DNA of 64,000 nt from Patescibacteria group bacterium (lineage in GTDB: Bacteria > Patescibacteriota > Patescibacteriia > JAHIZJ01). The stretch is from contig JBAZUB010000002.1 of the NCBI GenBank assembly GCA_041661625.1, forward strand, positions 62,001 to 126,000. The letters run 5' to 3'. Position 1 is the first letter of the stretch. Each line of letters opens with the position of its first letter. The translations under genes and the position numbers were made by a program. Shown here piece after piece: positions 52,358 to 60,676 of the stretch. The notes under the pieces are model-generated. The model saw only the letters and a program-made list of their open reading frames with translations, had not been told where the DNA came from and did no database searches.

Positions 52358-52765
52358 ATGATCAAGCGGATTCCTGATGGTTTGATGGGCTGGCCGGTGA
52401 TGGGTCCCTACTCGCCAGCTCTGGAGGTGTCACCTGGACACTTCGTGTTCTCCGGTATCATCACCGATCTTGATGCAAAAAAGCAACCGATTGTGACCGA
52501 TCGGAATGAGCAGATCATCCTCGTGCTGTTGAAGTGCCTGAAGGCGCTCGACGCGTGCGGATTGGGTGTTCGTGACCTGATCCGGTTCCATGCCAGGTTC
52601 GCGGGCAGCATGGAAGGCTATGCCTATCTGGGTCAACTCATGAAGAAACACTGCGGCAGTGACCTGCCGTTTCCGGCGCGGGACGCTTACGCGGTGGCCG
52701 AGCTGCCGGGCGGGAAGTACGTTCACATCGAGATCATCATGGAGGCAATCCGGCAGGAGGAGTAA
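52358..52765 (+). CDS. RidA-family deaminase (YjgF/UK114)
   Basis: 135 aa. It follows the RidA layout: PYSPALEVSPGHFVFSGI near the start, then RNEQIILVLLKCLKALDACG, LIRFHARF, and the C-terminal PARDAYAVAELPGGKYVHIE with the substrate Arg. RidA hydrolyses reactive enamine/imine intermediates. The YVHIEIIMEAI end has Glu in the usual place. GGAGGCAGG precedes the ATG. A single-gene cassette with its own promoter and terminator. An accessory gene, possibly acquired. Confidence 0.85.
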   Translation: MIKRIPDGLMGWPVMGPYSPALEVSPGHFVFSGIITDLDAKKQPIVTDRNEQIILVLLKCLKALDACGLGVRDLIRFHARFAGSMEGYAYLGQLMKKHCGSDLPFPARDAYAVAELPGGKYVHIEIIMEAIRQEE

Positions 52766-52807
52766 CCGGTCTACGCCCCAGCAGTACACACCGTCTTGGC
52801 AAAATTC

Positions 52808-52829
52808 GCCCCGGCGGTTTTTCTTTTTT
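52808..52829 (+). terminator. terminator-like end of the RidA cassette
   Basis: CCCCGGCGG followed by T5CT6. The sequence is identical over 21 bases to the end of the 52232 terminator, but the 5' pairing arm is weak here. Confidence 0.55.
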
Positions 52830-52883
52830 GACATGAGTATTATAGAGAGCTAATATGTAGACAACGGCAGGACTGGAAACAAT

Positions 52884-53267
52884 ATGCCGGTTTTGTTTAA
52901 TCTGCGAAATCACAAATCAAAGCGCAAGGCGTTACGAAACCGAAGCACTTTCGCAGAGTGGAGGTTATGGGAGTGTTTGCGACACAGTCAGTTTTGTGGT
53001 TATAAATTTCGTAGACAACAAGGAATCGGAAAGTATGTTGTAGACTTTTATTGTCCAAAACTTAAGTTGGTAGTTGAAGTTGATGGGGCGACACATAGTA
53101 CACTGCAGGAAATAGAGTATGATGGGAAAAGACAGCGATGGCTTGAATCATTAGGTCTTCTGGTTATTCGTTTTACAAACGAAGATGTGTTCGAAGGTCT
53201 GGACAATGTGTTAATAAGATTAAAAGAGGTTTGCGTTGTGAGAGAACGGCTCCTCAACCACCCCTAA
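52884..53267 (+). CDS. DUF559 endonuclease-like protein
   Basis: 127 aa with the DUF559 signature: RNRSTFAEWRLWECLRHSQF, GYKFRRQQGIGKYVVDFYCP, LVVEVDGATHS and RWLESLGLLVIRFTNEDVF. The fold is related to Vsr and other PD-(D/E)xK nucleases; D in VDFYCP and E-V-D in VVEVDG fit the active site. Such genes are often linked to repeats and appear mobile. It is flanked downstream by two GC palindromes (53269-53358). Function unproven; no methyltransferase nearby. Confidence 0.85.
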   Translation: MPVLFNLRNHKSKRKALRNRSTFAEWRLWECLRHSQFCGYKFRRQQGIGKYVVDFYCPKLKLVVEVDGATHSTLQEIEYDGKRQRWLESLGLLVIRFTNEDVFEGLDNVLIRLKEVCVVRERLLNHP

Positions 53268-53268
53268 G

Positions 53269-53358
53269 CCCCTCCTTGGTAAAGGAGGGGAACGCCCTAC
53301 AATGTTCTGAGCGAAGGCGAAGAACTTCCGTATATATCCCCTCCTCTCGGAGGAGGGG
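53269..53358. repeat. two REP-like palindromes after the DUF559 gene
   Basis: CCCCTCCTT/AAGGAGGGG (53269-53277 with 53282-53290) and CCCCTCCTC/GAGGAGGGG (53338-53346 with 53350-53358). The same core forms the palindrome at 44411-44436. Confidence 0.75.
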
Positions 53359-53410
53359 GTGGGGGTGGTCGTGTGGTTGGTGAGTTATGGTCACAACACT
53401 CAAAATCTGC

Positions 53411-53416
53411 TATACT
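53411..53416 (+). promoter_or_regulatory. extended -10 of uvrB
   Basis: TGC-TATACT ends 8 bases before the uvrB ATG at 53425, so the transcript would start at or next to the start codon. No -35 match. Confidence 0.6.
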
Positions 53417-53424
53417 CCCTCCCT

Positions 53425-55401
53425 ATGGAACGAAAATTCGAACTAAAAGCACCATTTAAACCCACAGGGGACCAGCCACAGGCAATCGAAAAGCTGGTCA
53501 AAGGTTTGAGTTTGGGTTACCGAGACCAGACCCTTTTGGGCGTAACCGGCTCGGGCAAAACATTTACCATGGCCAACGTGATCGCCCGCACCCAGCGGCC
53601 CACGCTGGTGATTTCGCATAACAAAACTCTGGCCGCTCAAGTGGCCGCCGAGTTCCAGGAATATTTTCCCAATAACGCGGTGCACTATTTCGTCAGTTAC
53701 TACGACTATTACCAGCCGGAAGCGTACATGCCGACGACCGATACTTACATTGAAAAAGAAACGGATATCAATGAAGAGATTGATCGATTGCGCCACAGTG
53801 CTACGGCCGCTCTGATGACTCGCCGCGATGTCATTATCGTGGCATCGGTGTCGTGCATCTACGGTTTGGGTTCGCCGGCGCAATACAAAGATGTTTCGAT
53901 CGCGCTGCATTCCAGTCAGCGGATCAAGCGCGATCAGGTCTTGAAACAGCTGGTCCGATTGAAATACGATCGCAACGATATTGATTTTCATCGCGGCACT
54001 TTCCGGGTCAAGGGCGAGACGCTTGATATTTTCCCCAGCATGTCATCGGAAACAGCCTTGCGTTTGGAATTCTTCGGTGATGTGATTGAGCGGATTGTGG
54101 AGTTCGATCCATTGACCGGCGAAACCATCACGCTGCAATCTGACATTGTGATATTTCCAGCCAAGCACTACGTCTCTCCGCCGGAAAAAACCGAGGAAGT
54201 AATGCGCGAGATTCGCAACGATTTGAAAGCTCGTCTAGAGGTGTTGAATCGAATGAATAAATTAGTTGAAGCCCAACGATTGGAGCAGCGCGTGCGCTTT
54301 GATTTAGAAATGATAGCCAACACTGGTTATTGCACCGGTGTCGAGAATTACTCGCGTTACTTTGATGGACGGAAAGCCGGTGATCCGTCATTTACCCTAA
54401 TAGATTATTTCCCGAAAGATCTACTGATGTTCATTGACGAGTCGCATATTACACTACCGCAGATCGGGGGAATGTACTTTGGCGATCGGGCGCGCAAGGA
54501 TATGTTGGTCGAGTATGGTTTTCGATTGCCGGCTGCGTATGACAATCGGCCCCTGAAGGCAACGGAGTTTGAGAAGAAGATTAAGCAAGTTATATACACG
54601 TCTGCCACGCCCAAGGACGAAGAGCTTAATCGCAGCAAGCAGGTGGTGGAACAGCTGATTCGTCCGACCGGTTTGTTGGATCCGATAATAGACGTGCGTA
54701 CTACTCTGCACCAGGTCGATGATTTGATCAAAGAGATCAACGAGACAGTCAAAAAAGGCGAACGGGTACTGGTGACCACATTGACCAAGCGGATGTCGGA
54801 AGATCTGACCGACTACTTGAAAGAAATCGGTATCAAGGTGCAATATCTCCATTCTGAAGTCGATACCATGGAACGGTTAGAAATACTGCGCGACCTTCGA
54901 CTGGGGAAATACGACGTGGTGGTAGGTATTAACCTACTGCGTGAAGGATTGGATTTGCCCGAGGTATCCTTGGTGGCTATTTTAGACGCCGATAAAGAAG
55001 GTTTTCTACGCTCGGCGACCGCCTTGATTCAGACCATGGGTCGAGCGGCTCGGCACGAGCATGGCCGGGTGATTATGTATGCCGACAACATGACCGGTTC
55101 GATGAAGCGGGCGATCGATGAGACTACCCGCCGCCGGAAAGTCCAGGAAGCGTATAACAAAAAACATGGCATTGTGCCAAAGGGCATTAAGAAAGAGGTG
55201 CGATCGGGTCGTTTGTCAGGTCTCAAGGTGATGCCGGCCATGCCGCCCGAACAAGCCCTGAAAGCGCTGTCCAGCCAGCGCCTGGATGAGTTGATTCATG
55301 AGCTGGAAGAAAAGATGAACCTGGCTGCTCGCAATATGGAATTTGAAGACGCGGCCAATTTGCGCGACCAGATCGCGGAATTGAAGCGGGTGCGGAAGTA
55401 A
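53425..55401 (+). CDS. uvrB: excinuclease ABC subunit B
   Basis: 658 aa from MERKFELKAPFKPTGDQPQA at 53425; the 22 extra residues upstream are not UvrB-like and overlap the repeat. Walker A GVTGSGKT lies at residues 39-46. The beta-hairpin that clamps DNA is FVSYYDYYQPEAYMP, FIDESHITL is the DEAD-like box, and GINLLREGLDLPEVSLVAIL is motif V. A C-terminal UVR domain (LIHELEEKMNLAARNMEFED) contacts UvrC. uvrA and uvrC are not in the window. The promoter suggests a leaderless message. Confidence 0.97.
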   Translation: MERKFELKAPFKPTGDQPQAIEKLVKGLSLGYRDQTLLGVTGSGKTFTMANVIARTQRPTLVISHNKTLAAQVAAEFQEYFPNNAVHYFVSYYDYYQPEAYMPTTDTYIEKETDINEEIDRLRHSATAALMTRRDVIIVASVSCIYGLGSPAQYKDVSIALHSSQRIKRDQVLKQLVRLKYDRNDIDFHRGTFRVKGETLDIFPSMSSETALRLEFFGDVIERIVEFDPLTGETITLQSDIVIFPAKHYVSPPEKTEEVMREIRNDLKARLEVLNRMNKLVEAQRLEQRVRFDLEMIANTGYCTGVENYSRYFDGRKAGDPSFTLIDYFPKDLLMFIDESHITLPQIGGMYFGDRARKDMLVEYGFRLPAAYDNRPLKATEFEKKIKQVIYTSATPKDEELNRSKQVVEQLIRPTGLLDPIIDVRTTLHQVDDLIKEINETVKKGERVLVTTLTKRMSEDLTDYLKEIGIKVQYLHSEVDTMERLEILRDLRLGKYDVVVGINLLREGLDLPEVSLVAILDADKEGFLRSATALIQTMGRAARHEHGRVIMYADNMTGSMKRAIDETTRRRKVQEAYNKKHGIVPKGIKKEVRSGRLSGLKVMPAMPPEQALKALSSQRLDELIHELEEKMNLAARNMEFEDAANLRDQIAELKRVRK

Positions 55402-55442
55402 CCATTACTGCAGCCGGTGATATACACCCCCAGACTGAGGGC

Positions 55443-55470
55443 TTGACATTTTCTAATTGATATATAAGAT
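55443..55470 (+). promoter_or_regulatory. promoter of the 100-aa membrane ORFan
   Basis: TTGACA (55443-55448), 16-base spacer, TAAGAT (55465-55470). A hairpin TAGAGC-GGC-GCTCTA (55502-55516) precedes the GGAGG. Confidence 0.7.
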
Positions 55471-55536
55471 AGTGTCAGGTCACCATTTCGCTATCTGATG
55501 ATAGAGCGGCGCTCTACCGCAACGGAGGCAGAAACT

Positions 55537-55839
55537 ATGTGGATGCAAGCCTTTAGTCACGAGCTCGCACTCGTGGTGGTGGTTCTGGTTGGTGCCACGC
55601 TCCTTTTCCGGCTCCTGCTAAAGTTCGAGGTGGCTTGGTTAGTGGCTCTCTCAGCTGAGGTGATCATCTCCGCCATCGAGAGCCTTCGCCGGGTGTCCCT
55701 GGTCGGAGACTGGTGGTCGGGTAGCCACGTTTACATCGGCCAGCGTTGGGCGACCATCGGCTTGTTCGTCGTCCTGACTATTCTGTATCCCTTCGTCAAA
55801 CGGCGCGATGACGAGCCACGCAAGGCCACACGTCAGTGA
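55537..55839 (+). CDS. small membrane ORFan (100 aa)
   Basis: ATG at 55537 has GGAGG 8 bases upstream; the frame begins at 55498. Three hydrophobic helices (ELALVVVVLVGATLLFRLLL, VAWLVALSAEVIISAIESL and RWATIGLFVVLTILYPFV) and a basic C-terminus. The arrangement resembles PsiE-type phosphate-stress membrane proteins, but similarity is weak. Own promoter, Shine-Dalgarno and terminator mark it as a single-gene cassette. Confidence 0.65.
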   Translation: MWMQAFSHELALVVVVLVGATLLFRLLLKFEVAWLVALSAEVIISAIESLRRVSLVGDWWSGSHVYIGQRWATIGLFVVLTILYPFVKRRDDEPRKATRQ

Positions 55840-55873
55840 GTTCTCGTTCTATTACGGGAACTCATTTCTTTTT
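55837..55873 (+). terminator. terminator of the 100-aa gene
   Basis: TGAGTTC pairs with GAACTCA around a 14-base loop, followed by TTTCTTTTT. Confidence 0.75.
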
Positions 55874-56015
55874 ATCCCAAGCCGTTCTTAACAGTGCGTC
55901 GTAGTTGAACCATTGCGCCACCCTTGCATATATTATCAATCTTTAGTATAGTGACAGGGATTTTCGGGGCCAAGTCATGTTGCCCCACAGAACTGAATAA
56001 TTTTCCATATAACAC

Positions 56016-56291
56016 ATGCCAGTCAAGAAAGCAGCCTGGAAGGCGCTCCGACAAAGCAAAAAACGTCATGCTCGCAACATCGCTACCAAGGTGAATGTGC
56101 GCGCGGTTGTAAAAAAGACCCGACAAGCCATCGCCGGTAATGCCAAGGACGAAGCCGCCAAAGCTCTCAAAGAGGCTTTGAAAGCGCTCGATAAAGCGGT
56201 CCAAAAAGGCGTTATCAAAAAAAACACGGCGGCTCGGAAAAAATCGCGGCTGACGCTACAGTACAACAAACTGGCGAAGCAAGCCGCATAG
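56016..56291 (+). CDS. rpsT: 30S ribosomal protein bS20
   Basis: 91 aa, highly basic and helical: KALRQSKKRHARNIATKVNV, then KKTRQAIAG and KGVIKKNTAARKKSRLTLQY, the standard bS20 ending. It binds 16S rRNA early in 30S assembly. It begins MPVKKAAWK, a little divergent from the usual MANxKSAxKR. No Shine-Dalgarno. Confidence 0.95.
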   Translation: MPVKKAAWKALRQSKKRHARNIATKVNVRAVVKKTRQAIAGNAKDEAAKALKEALKALDKAVQKGVIKKNTAARKKSRLTLQYNKLAKQAA

Positions 56292-56317
56292 ACGCCCAGT
56301 ATTGGCAACAACGATAT

Positions 56318-56351
56318 TCAGACAATTAATGTCTGATGGTTATTGTTTTTC
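56318..56351 (+). terminator. rpsT terminator
   Basis: TCAGACA-ATTAA-TGTCTGA hairpin followed by TGGTTATTGTTTTTC. It starts 27 bases after the rpsT stop. Confidence 0.65.
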
Positions 56352-56477
56352 TGGCTGGGCTCAATTCCAAATATCAAAACACAAAACTATAAATAATATT
56401 AAAACTTAAAACCCCCCCAATGTTAAAACATTCGGGAATTGATAATTGGAATTTGTCTTGTGTTTAGATACTAATGC

Positions 56478-57449
56478 TTAGGATTTACTCATGGCTTCTA
56501 CCGTAAAGACATCGAATAGCACCCGCGGATCAATCGCGGTGGATTTTGTGCGTTGATCGAGACGAGCCAGGCGGGAATAAATGTGTTTCAATTCCGCCAG
56601 CGAGAACCGGCGCGCCTGCTCGGCTGATTTTCGAGCCACGAACGGATGCAGCTCCAGCTCGGTAGCCAGTCGGCCAGGAGCATTACCAGCGTCAAGATAA
56701 TCTTTAACCTGTAGGAGTATTCGGAATTGACGTGCCAGCATGGTGAGCAGATATGGTACTGGCAACCCGCCGCCGACCTCTTCTTCCATCAGCCACAGAG
56801 CTTCGTTGGTCTGGCGTCCGGCCAGTGCGTCGGTCAGCCGGAAGATGTCGCTATCAAATTTTGATTTGACCATCAGCTCAACGTCGGCCGTGGTGATTGG
56901 GCGGCCTTTTGTATAACTGGTCAGTTTATCGATTTCGGAATTAGCCTCCCAGAGATCATTGCCGACTAGACTGATTAGCAAACGTTCGGCTTCGGTTTCG
57001 ATCATTCCACCACGCCGAGCCACCTCTTTTTTAACCCACTGGGCCGCCTGCGTACCGGACAGTAAAGGAAAATCTTCAGTTAGCACATCTTTGCCTTGAC
57101 CGACATTCAAACCGGCGCTTTTTTTCTTGCGGCTCTTAGACGGTATCGTACCTTCCCAAAGCACCAACACGGTATCGTCATTGTTCCAGTGCTGCAGCAG
57201 CTTTTGGATTGCCTCTACCGTTTTGGGACTCTTGTGCTGGCTTAAGTTTTCAATGATCACCATCCGCTTGGATGATAGAAATCCCCGGGTTGACATGGCA
57301 TTGTTAACTTCGTCTACGGTCAACGTCGGCCCGTCCAATCGGACAATATTAATGCCGGTGGCGTCGTGCTTAGTTTGAAAAGCGTCGCGCAGCACCTTGA
57401 GGCGTTGGCGGGAACGAAATGTATCGGGACCTTGGAGCAGTATGATCAT
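56478..57449 (-). CDS. holA: DNA polymerase III subunit delta
   Basis: 323 aa. It begins MIILLQGPDTFRSRQRLKVL, where HolA has its YGxDxFL strand. Domain I ends near RMVIIENLSQHKSPKT; EDFPLLSGTQAAQWVKKEVA, then LISLVGNDLWEANSEIDKL, and DALAGRQTNEALWLMEEE are typical for domains II-III. Delta opens the beta clamp in the clamp loader. The ATP-binding loop is degenerate, as usual for delta. Its 5' end is divergent from a small ORFan. Confidence 0.92.
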   Translation of the reverse strand: MIILLQGPDTFRSRQRLKVLRDAFQTKHDATGINIVRLDGPTLTVDEVNNAMSTRGFLSSKRMVIIENLSQHKSPKTVEAIQKLLQHWNNDDTVLVLWEGTIPSKSRKKKSAGLNVGQGKDVLTEDFPLLSGTQAAQWVKKEVARRGGMIETEAERLLISLVGNDLWEANSEIDKLTSYTKGRPITTADVELMVKSKFDSDIFRLTDALAGRQTNEALWLMEEEVGGGLPVPYLLTMLARQFRILLQVKDYLDAGNAPGRLATELELHPFVARKSAEQARRFSLAELKHIYSRLARLDQRTKSTAIDPRVLFDVFTVEAMSKS

Positions 57450-57548
57450 GGTGTGGTTATTCTTGACAGCCGGTTAATTATACAGTAGGTTTGCTGTGGA
57501 GCCAAACTGTTATAATGCTTAGTTAGGGCGTTGGTCCGGAGGGACATC

Positions 57549-57815
57549 ATGTGCTGCATTTGTTCTGACCCCGGAATCACAAGAATTCCCGTTCGGTTTG
57601 AGGGAACCGTGGTCGGCGACTGCGCGGTCCAGAGCTGTAGCGGCTCGGTGCGGCGTGCTACGTCTCTACCGATCCAGGTCTGCGATACGCCTGGTTGTGG
57701 CTGTGGTTTCACCATTGCCACCGATGGAGAGAGGCGAGCATTGGCCGAACGGGTCGGTTACTTGCTCGATAAGGGCGGTTTTCCGGAATCAGCAGCCGTG
57801 GCTGGAACATCCTAG
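57549..57815 (+). CDS. small Cys-rich ORFan (88 aa)
   Basis: ATG at 57549 follows GGAGGG (57538-57543) with 5 bases between. A perfect TATAAT lies at 57511-57516; the -35 is weak. The N-terminal MCCICSDPG and the middle VCDTPGCGCGFTI give seven or so Cys, possible zinc knuckles. No family recognised. It sits in the gap between divergent holA and convergent polA and ends 17 bases before polA's stop. Coding is supported by the SD/promoter set and composition only. Confidence 0.5.
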   Translation: MCCICSDPGITRIPVRFEGTVVGDCAVQSCSGSVRRATSLPIQVCDTPGCGCGFTIATDGERRALAERVGYLLDKGGFPESAAVAGTS

Positions 57816-57831
57816 TGATGGGCCAGCCTTT

Positions 57832-60582
57832 CTATTTTACCTCACTCAATTCCCCCCAGTTTGGACCGGCATCGATCTCAACCTTGATCGGGACTTTTAA
57901 CGTATAGATATTCTCCATAGCATCCTGGATGTATCGCGCGACTTTCTTTGTTTCGTCTTGGGGAACCTCGAAGACCAATTCATCGTGTACCTGGAGGATC
58001 ATCTTGGTCTTTGGGCTGATCGCGGGCAGCTCCCGGTGAATCTTAATCATGGCCATTTTCAATAGATCGGCGGCGGTGCCTTGAATCGGCATATTGATGG
58101 CCATGCGTTCGGCGCCGGTTCTGATTTGACGGTTGCTGGATTGAATCTCCGGCAGATAGCGGCGTCGGCCGAACAACGTTTCGACATAACCCAAGCGGCG
58201 GGCCAGCGCTTTGGTTTCCTCGATGTACTCTTTGATGCCTTGGTGATGTTCGAAATAGGTTTCAATGTAATCGGAAGCCTCGTCGACATCCAGGTTAGTA
58301 CCCCGCGCCAGGCCGTACACGCCCATGCCGTAAAGGATGCCAAAGTTAATCGCTTTAGCCGCTCGGCGCATCTCGGGTGTGACATCTTCCGGTTGAACGC
58401 CGTTAATTTCAGCTGCGGTCCGGGTATGAATGTCCTCATTATTACGAAAAGCTTCCAGCATCGATCGGTCATAGGCGATAGCCGCCGCAATGCGCAGCTC
58501 AATCTGGGAATAGTCAGCCGATACAATCACCGATCCCGGAGAAGCGATAAAGGCCTTTCGAATTTGCTTGCCCAGCTCGGTGCGTATGGGGATGTTTTGC
58601 AGATTAGGATTGGAGGAGGAAAGCCGGCCAGTGGATGTAACGGCTTGATTGAAGCTGGTGTGCACCCGTCCGGTCTGGGGATTGATCAGTTCCGGTAGGG
58701 CATCGATGTAGGTGGAGATCAGCTTAGCCAGTTCGCGGTATTCGATGATCATCGGCACGATCGGATGTGCGTCGTGCAGCTTGTCCAGCTCCGAAGCGGC
58801 GGTAGAGTAGCCGGTCTTGGTTGAGCCAATGCCTTCGGTATCAAGGTCGAGCTTGTCGAAGAAGATCCGCTTGAGTTGCAAAGGCGAATTGATATTAAAT
58901 TCCTCGCCAGCCGCTTTATGTATCCGTTTTTCTAGTACGGCGATCTGTTTGGTTAGCTGATCGGACATCTGGTTCAGAAATTTAGTATCAATCAACACGC
59001 CCAACGTTTCAATTTTGGCCAGTACAGGCACCAGCGGCATCTCAATTTCCAGGAAAAGATTCTCAAGCACCGCCTTTCGGAGTTTTTGCCGCAACGGTGC
59101 GACTAAACGTAAAGTATAATCGGCGTCTTCGCAGGAATAATTAGCCAGCTCTTCCAGCGGGACGTTCTCCATTGGTTTTTGCATTTTGCCTTTCCCGATC
59201 AGCTGTTCGATCGGAATCATTTCGTGGCCCAGCTCGGAAAAAACCACTGCATCCAAACCATGTTGCCGGCTCGATGGGTCGATCAGATATGACGCAATCA
59301 TGGTGTCAAAACCAGGATTGGTTAGCTCAATCCCGGCCCTGGCCAAAACCATGATATCAAACTTCATATTATGACCGGCTTTTTCAATGCTGCTATCCTC
59401 GAGGAATATCTTCAGATCGTCCAGCAACTTATCGCGCTCGGCCGTACCTGGTTGAACATTGATATAATACGCGACGCCGTTTTGCCAGCTCAAACTGACG
59501 CCCAGCAAGTCGGCCGTGAGTGGATCGAGTCCGTTGGTTTCGGTATCTACGGCAACGAGCTTGCTTTGTTTGGCTTGATTGAGAATCGGCTTCAAATCTT
59601 TAACTGATTGAATCAGGTGATAGTTTTTTGACAGTCGAACCGGTTCGGCGGTTCGTGGAGCCGAATCGGAAAGCAGTGAACCTTGAGTCTGCATTTCGGG
59701 CAATCTGGCCAGCAGGCTTTTGAATTCCAGTTCTTGAAAAAGCTTTATGGCGGCCATTCGGTCGTACATGCCGTGTCGGCAATCGGCCAACTTGAAATCA
59801 ATCGGGATGTCGCAAACGATGGTGGCTAATTTCTTGCTAAGAAAAGCGTCGGACTCATATTTTTTTAACAAATCAATAATACGCGGTTTAGCCTCGATTA
59901 GTTTTTCGTTTTTCTTTAACGCGGAATATAGATCTTCGACGGTATCAAATTGTTTGAGCAGGTTTATGGCGGTTACCTGTCCGACACCTTTGACGCCCGG
60001 AATGTTGTCGGACGCGTCACCAGCCAAGGCCTTATAATCCGGCACCTGAGCGGGCGTAATGTCAAACTTTTTCCGTACCGTATCGGCGTCGTAGAGCAAT
60101 GTATCACTCATGCCCTTCTGTAATCGGTAAACCTTGGTATTTCCATCGACCAATTGCAGTTCATCCATATCGCCGGTCACGATGATTGACTCGACGTTGG
60201 GTTGGTCAACTTCTTGGCGAATGGTAAGCGTGCCGATCACGTCATCCGCTTCGTAGCCGGGCAGTTCGTAAATCTTAATATTGAGCGTACGCAGCACCTC
60301 TTTTACTATCGGGATTTGATCATACAGTTCTTGAGGGGCTTTGACTCGCGTAGCTTTGTATTCGGCGTACTCCTCGTGACGGAATGTCTTTTTAGCCACG
60401 TCAAAGGCGGCCGCGATGAATTGCGGTTTGAATTCTTTGATGACTTTTAACAACACGGACGTAAATCCATAGGCGGCATTCACCAAGCGGCCATCTTTTG
60501 TGGTCAGCGGCGGCAGGGCATGAAACGCCCGATGAATCAGGGCATTGGAATCGATTATGACGAACTTGGTTTTTGTGGGCAT
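57832..60582 (-). CDS. polA: DNA polymerase I with 5'-3' and 3'-5' exonucleases
   Basis: 916 aa from ATG at 60582; the 9 residues before it lack family likeness. The FEN-like 5' exonuclease has YELPGYEADDVIGTLT and VPDYKALAGDASDNIPGV. The proofreading domain keeps its metal sites: VAVDTETNGLDPL (Exo I), GHNMKFDIMVL (Exo II) and YSCEDADYT (Exo III), so it should be active, unlike many Gram-positive polA. Polymerase motifs A (SADYSQIELR), B (RRAAKAINFGILYGM) and C (LQVHDELVFEVP) are intact. It acts in repair and primer removal. Divergent from the ATPase gene. Confidence 0.97.
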   Translation of the reverse strand: MPTKTKFVIIDSNALIHRAFHALPPLTTKDGRLVNAAYGFTSVLLKVIKEFKPQFIAAAFDVAKKTFRHEEYAEYKATRVKAPQELYDQIPIVKEVLRTLNIKIYELPGYEADDVIGTLTIRQEVDQPNVESIIVTGDMDELQLVDGNTKVYRLQKGMSDTLLYDADTVRKKFDITPAQVPDYKALAGDASDNIPGVKGVGQVTAINLLKQFDTVEDLYSALKKNEKLIEAKPRIIDLLKKYESDAFLSKKLATIVCDIPIDFKLADCRHGMYDRMAAIKLFQELEFKSLLARLPEMQTQGSLLSDSAPRTAEPVRLSKNYHLIQSVKDLKPILNQAKQSKLVAVDTETNGLDPLTADLLGVSLSWQNGVAYYINVQPGTAERDKLLDDLKIFLEDSSIEKAGHNMKFDIMVLARAGIELTNPGFDTMIASYLIDPSSRQHGLDAVVFSELGHEMIPIEQLIGKGKMQKPMENVPLEELANYSCEDADYTLRLVAPLRQKLRKAVLENLFLEIEMPLVPVLAKIETLGVLIDTKFLNQMSDQLTKQIAVLEKRIHKAAGEEFNINSPLQLKRIFFDKLDLDTEGIGSTKTGYSTAASELDKLHDAHPIVPMIIEYRELAKLISTYIDALPELINPQTGRVHTSFNQAVTSTGRLSSSNPNLQNIPIRTELGKQIRKAFIASPGSVIVSADYSQIELRIAAAIAYDRSMLEAFRNNEDIHTRTAAEINGVQPEDVTPEMRRAAKAINFGILYGMGVYGLARGTNLDVDEASDYIETYFEHHQGIKEYIEETKALARRLGYVETLFGRRRYLPEIQSSNRQIRTGAERMAINMPIQGTAADLLKMAMIKIHRELPAISPKTKMILQVHDELVFEVPQDETKKVARYIQDAMENIYTLKVPIKVEIDAGPNWGELSEVK

Positions 60583-60640
60583 GGTTTCATTGTACACTAG
60601 ACAGGCCACTCTGAAAACCGAAGTAACGGGAATATTTTCA

Positions 60641-60670
60641 TTGACAGAGCGGAATGGTAAATGTCATAAT
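60641..60670 (+). promoter_or_regulatory. promoter of the P-type ATPase
   Basis: TTGACA (60641-60646), 18-base spacer, CATAAT (60665-60670). The start codon is only 7 bases beyond the -10, which predicts a leaderless message. Confidence 0.7.
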
Positions 60671-60676
60671 TTGCCC

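Noticed and set aside
52884..53267. Restriction-modification system around the DUF559 nuclease
   Set aside because: No methyltransferase or specificity gene is adjacent.
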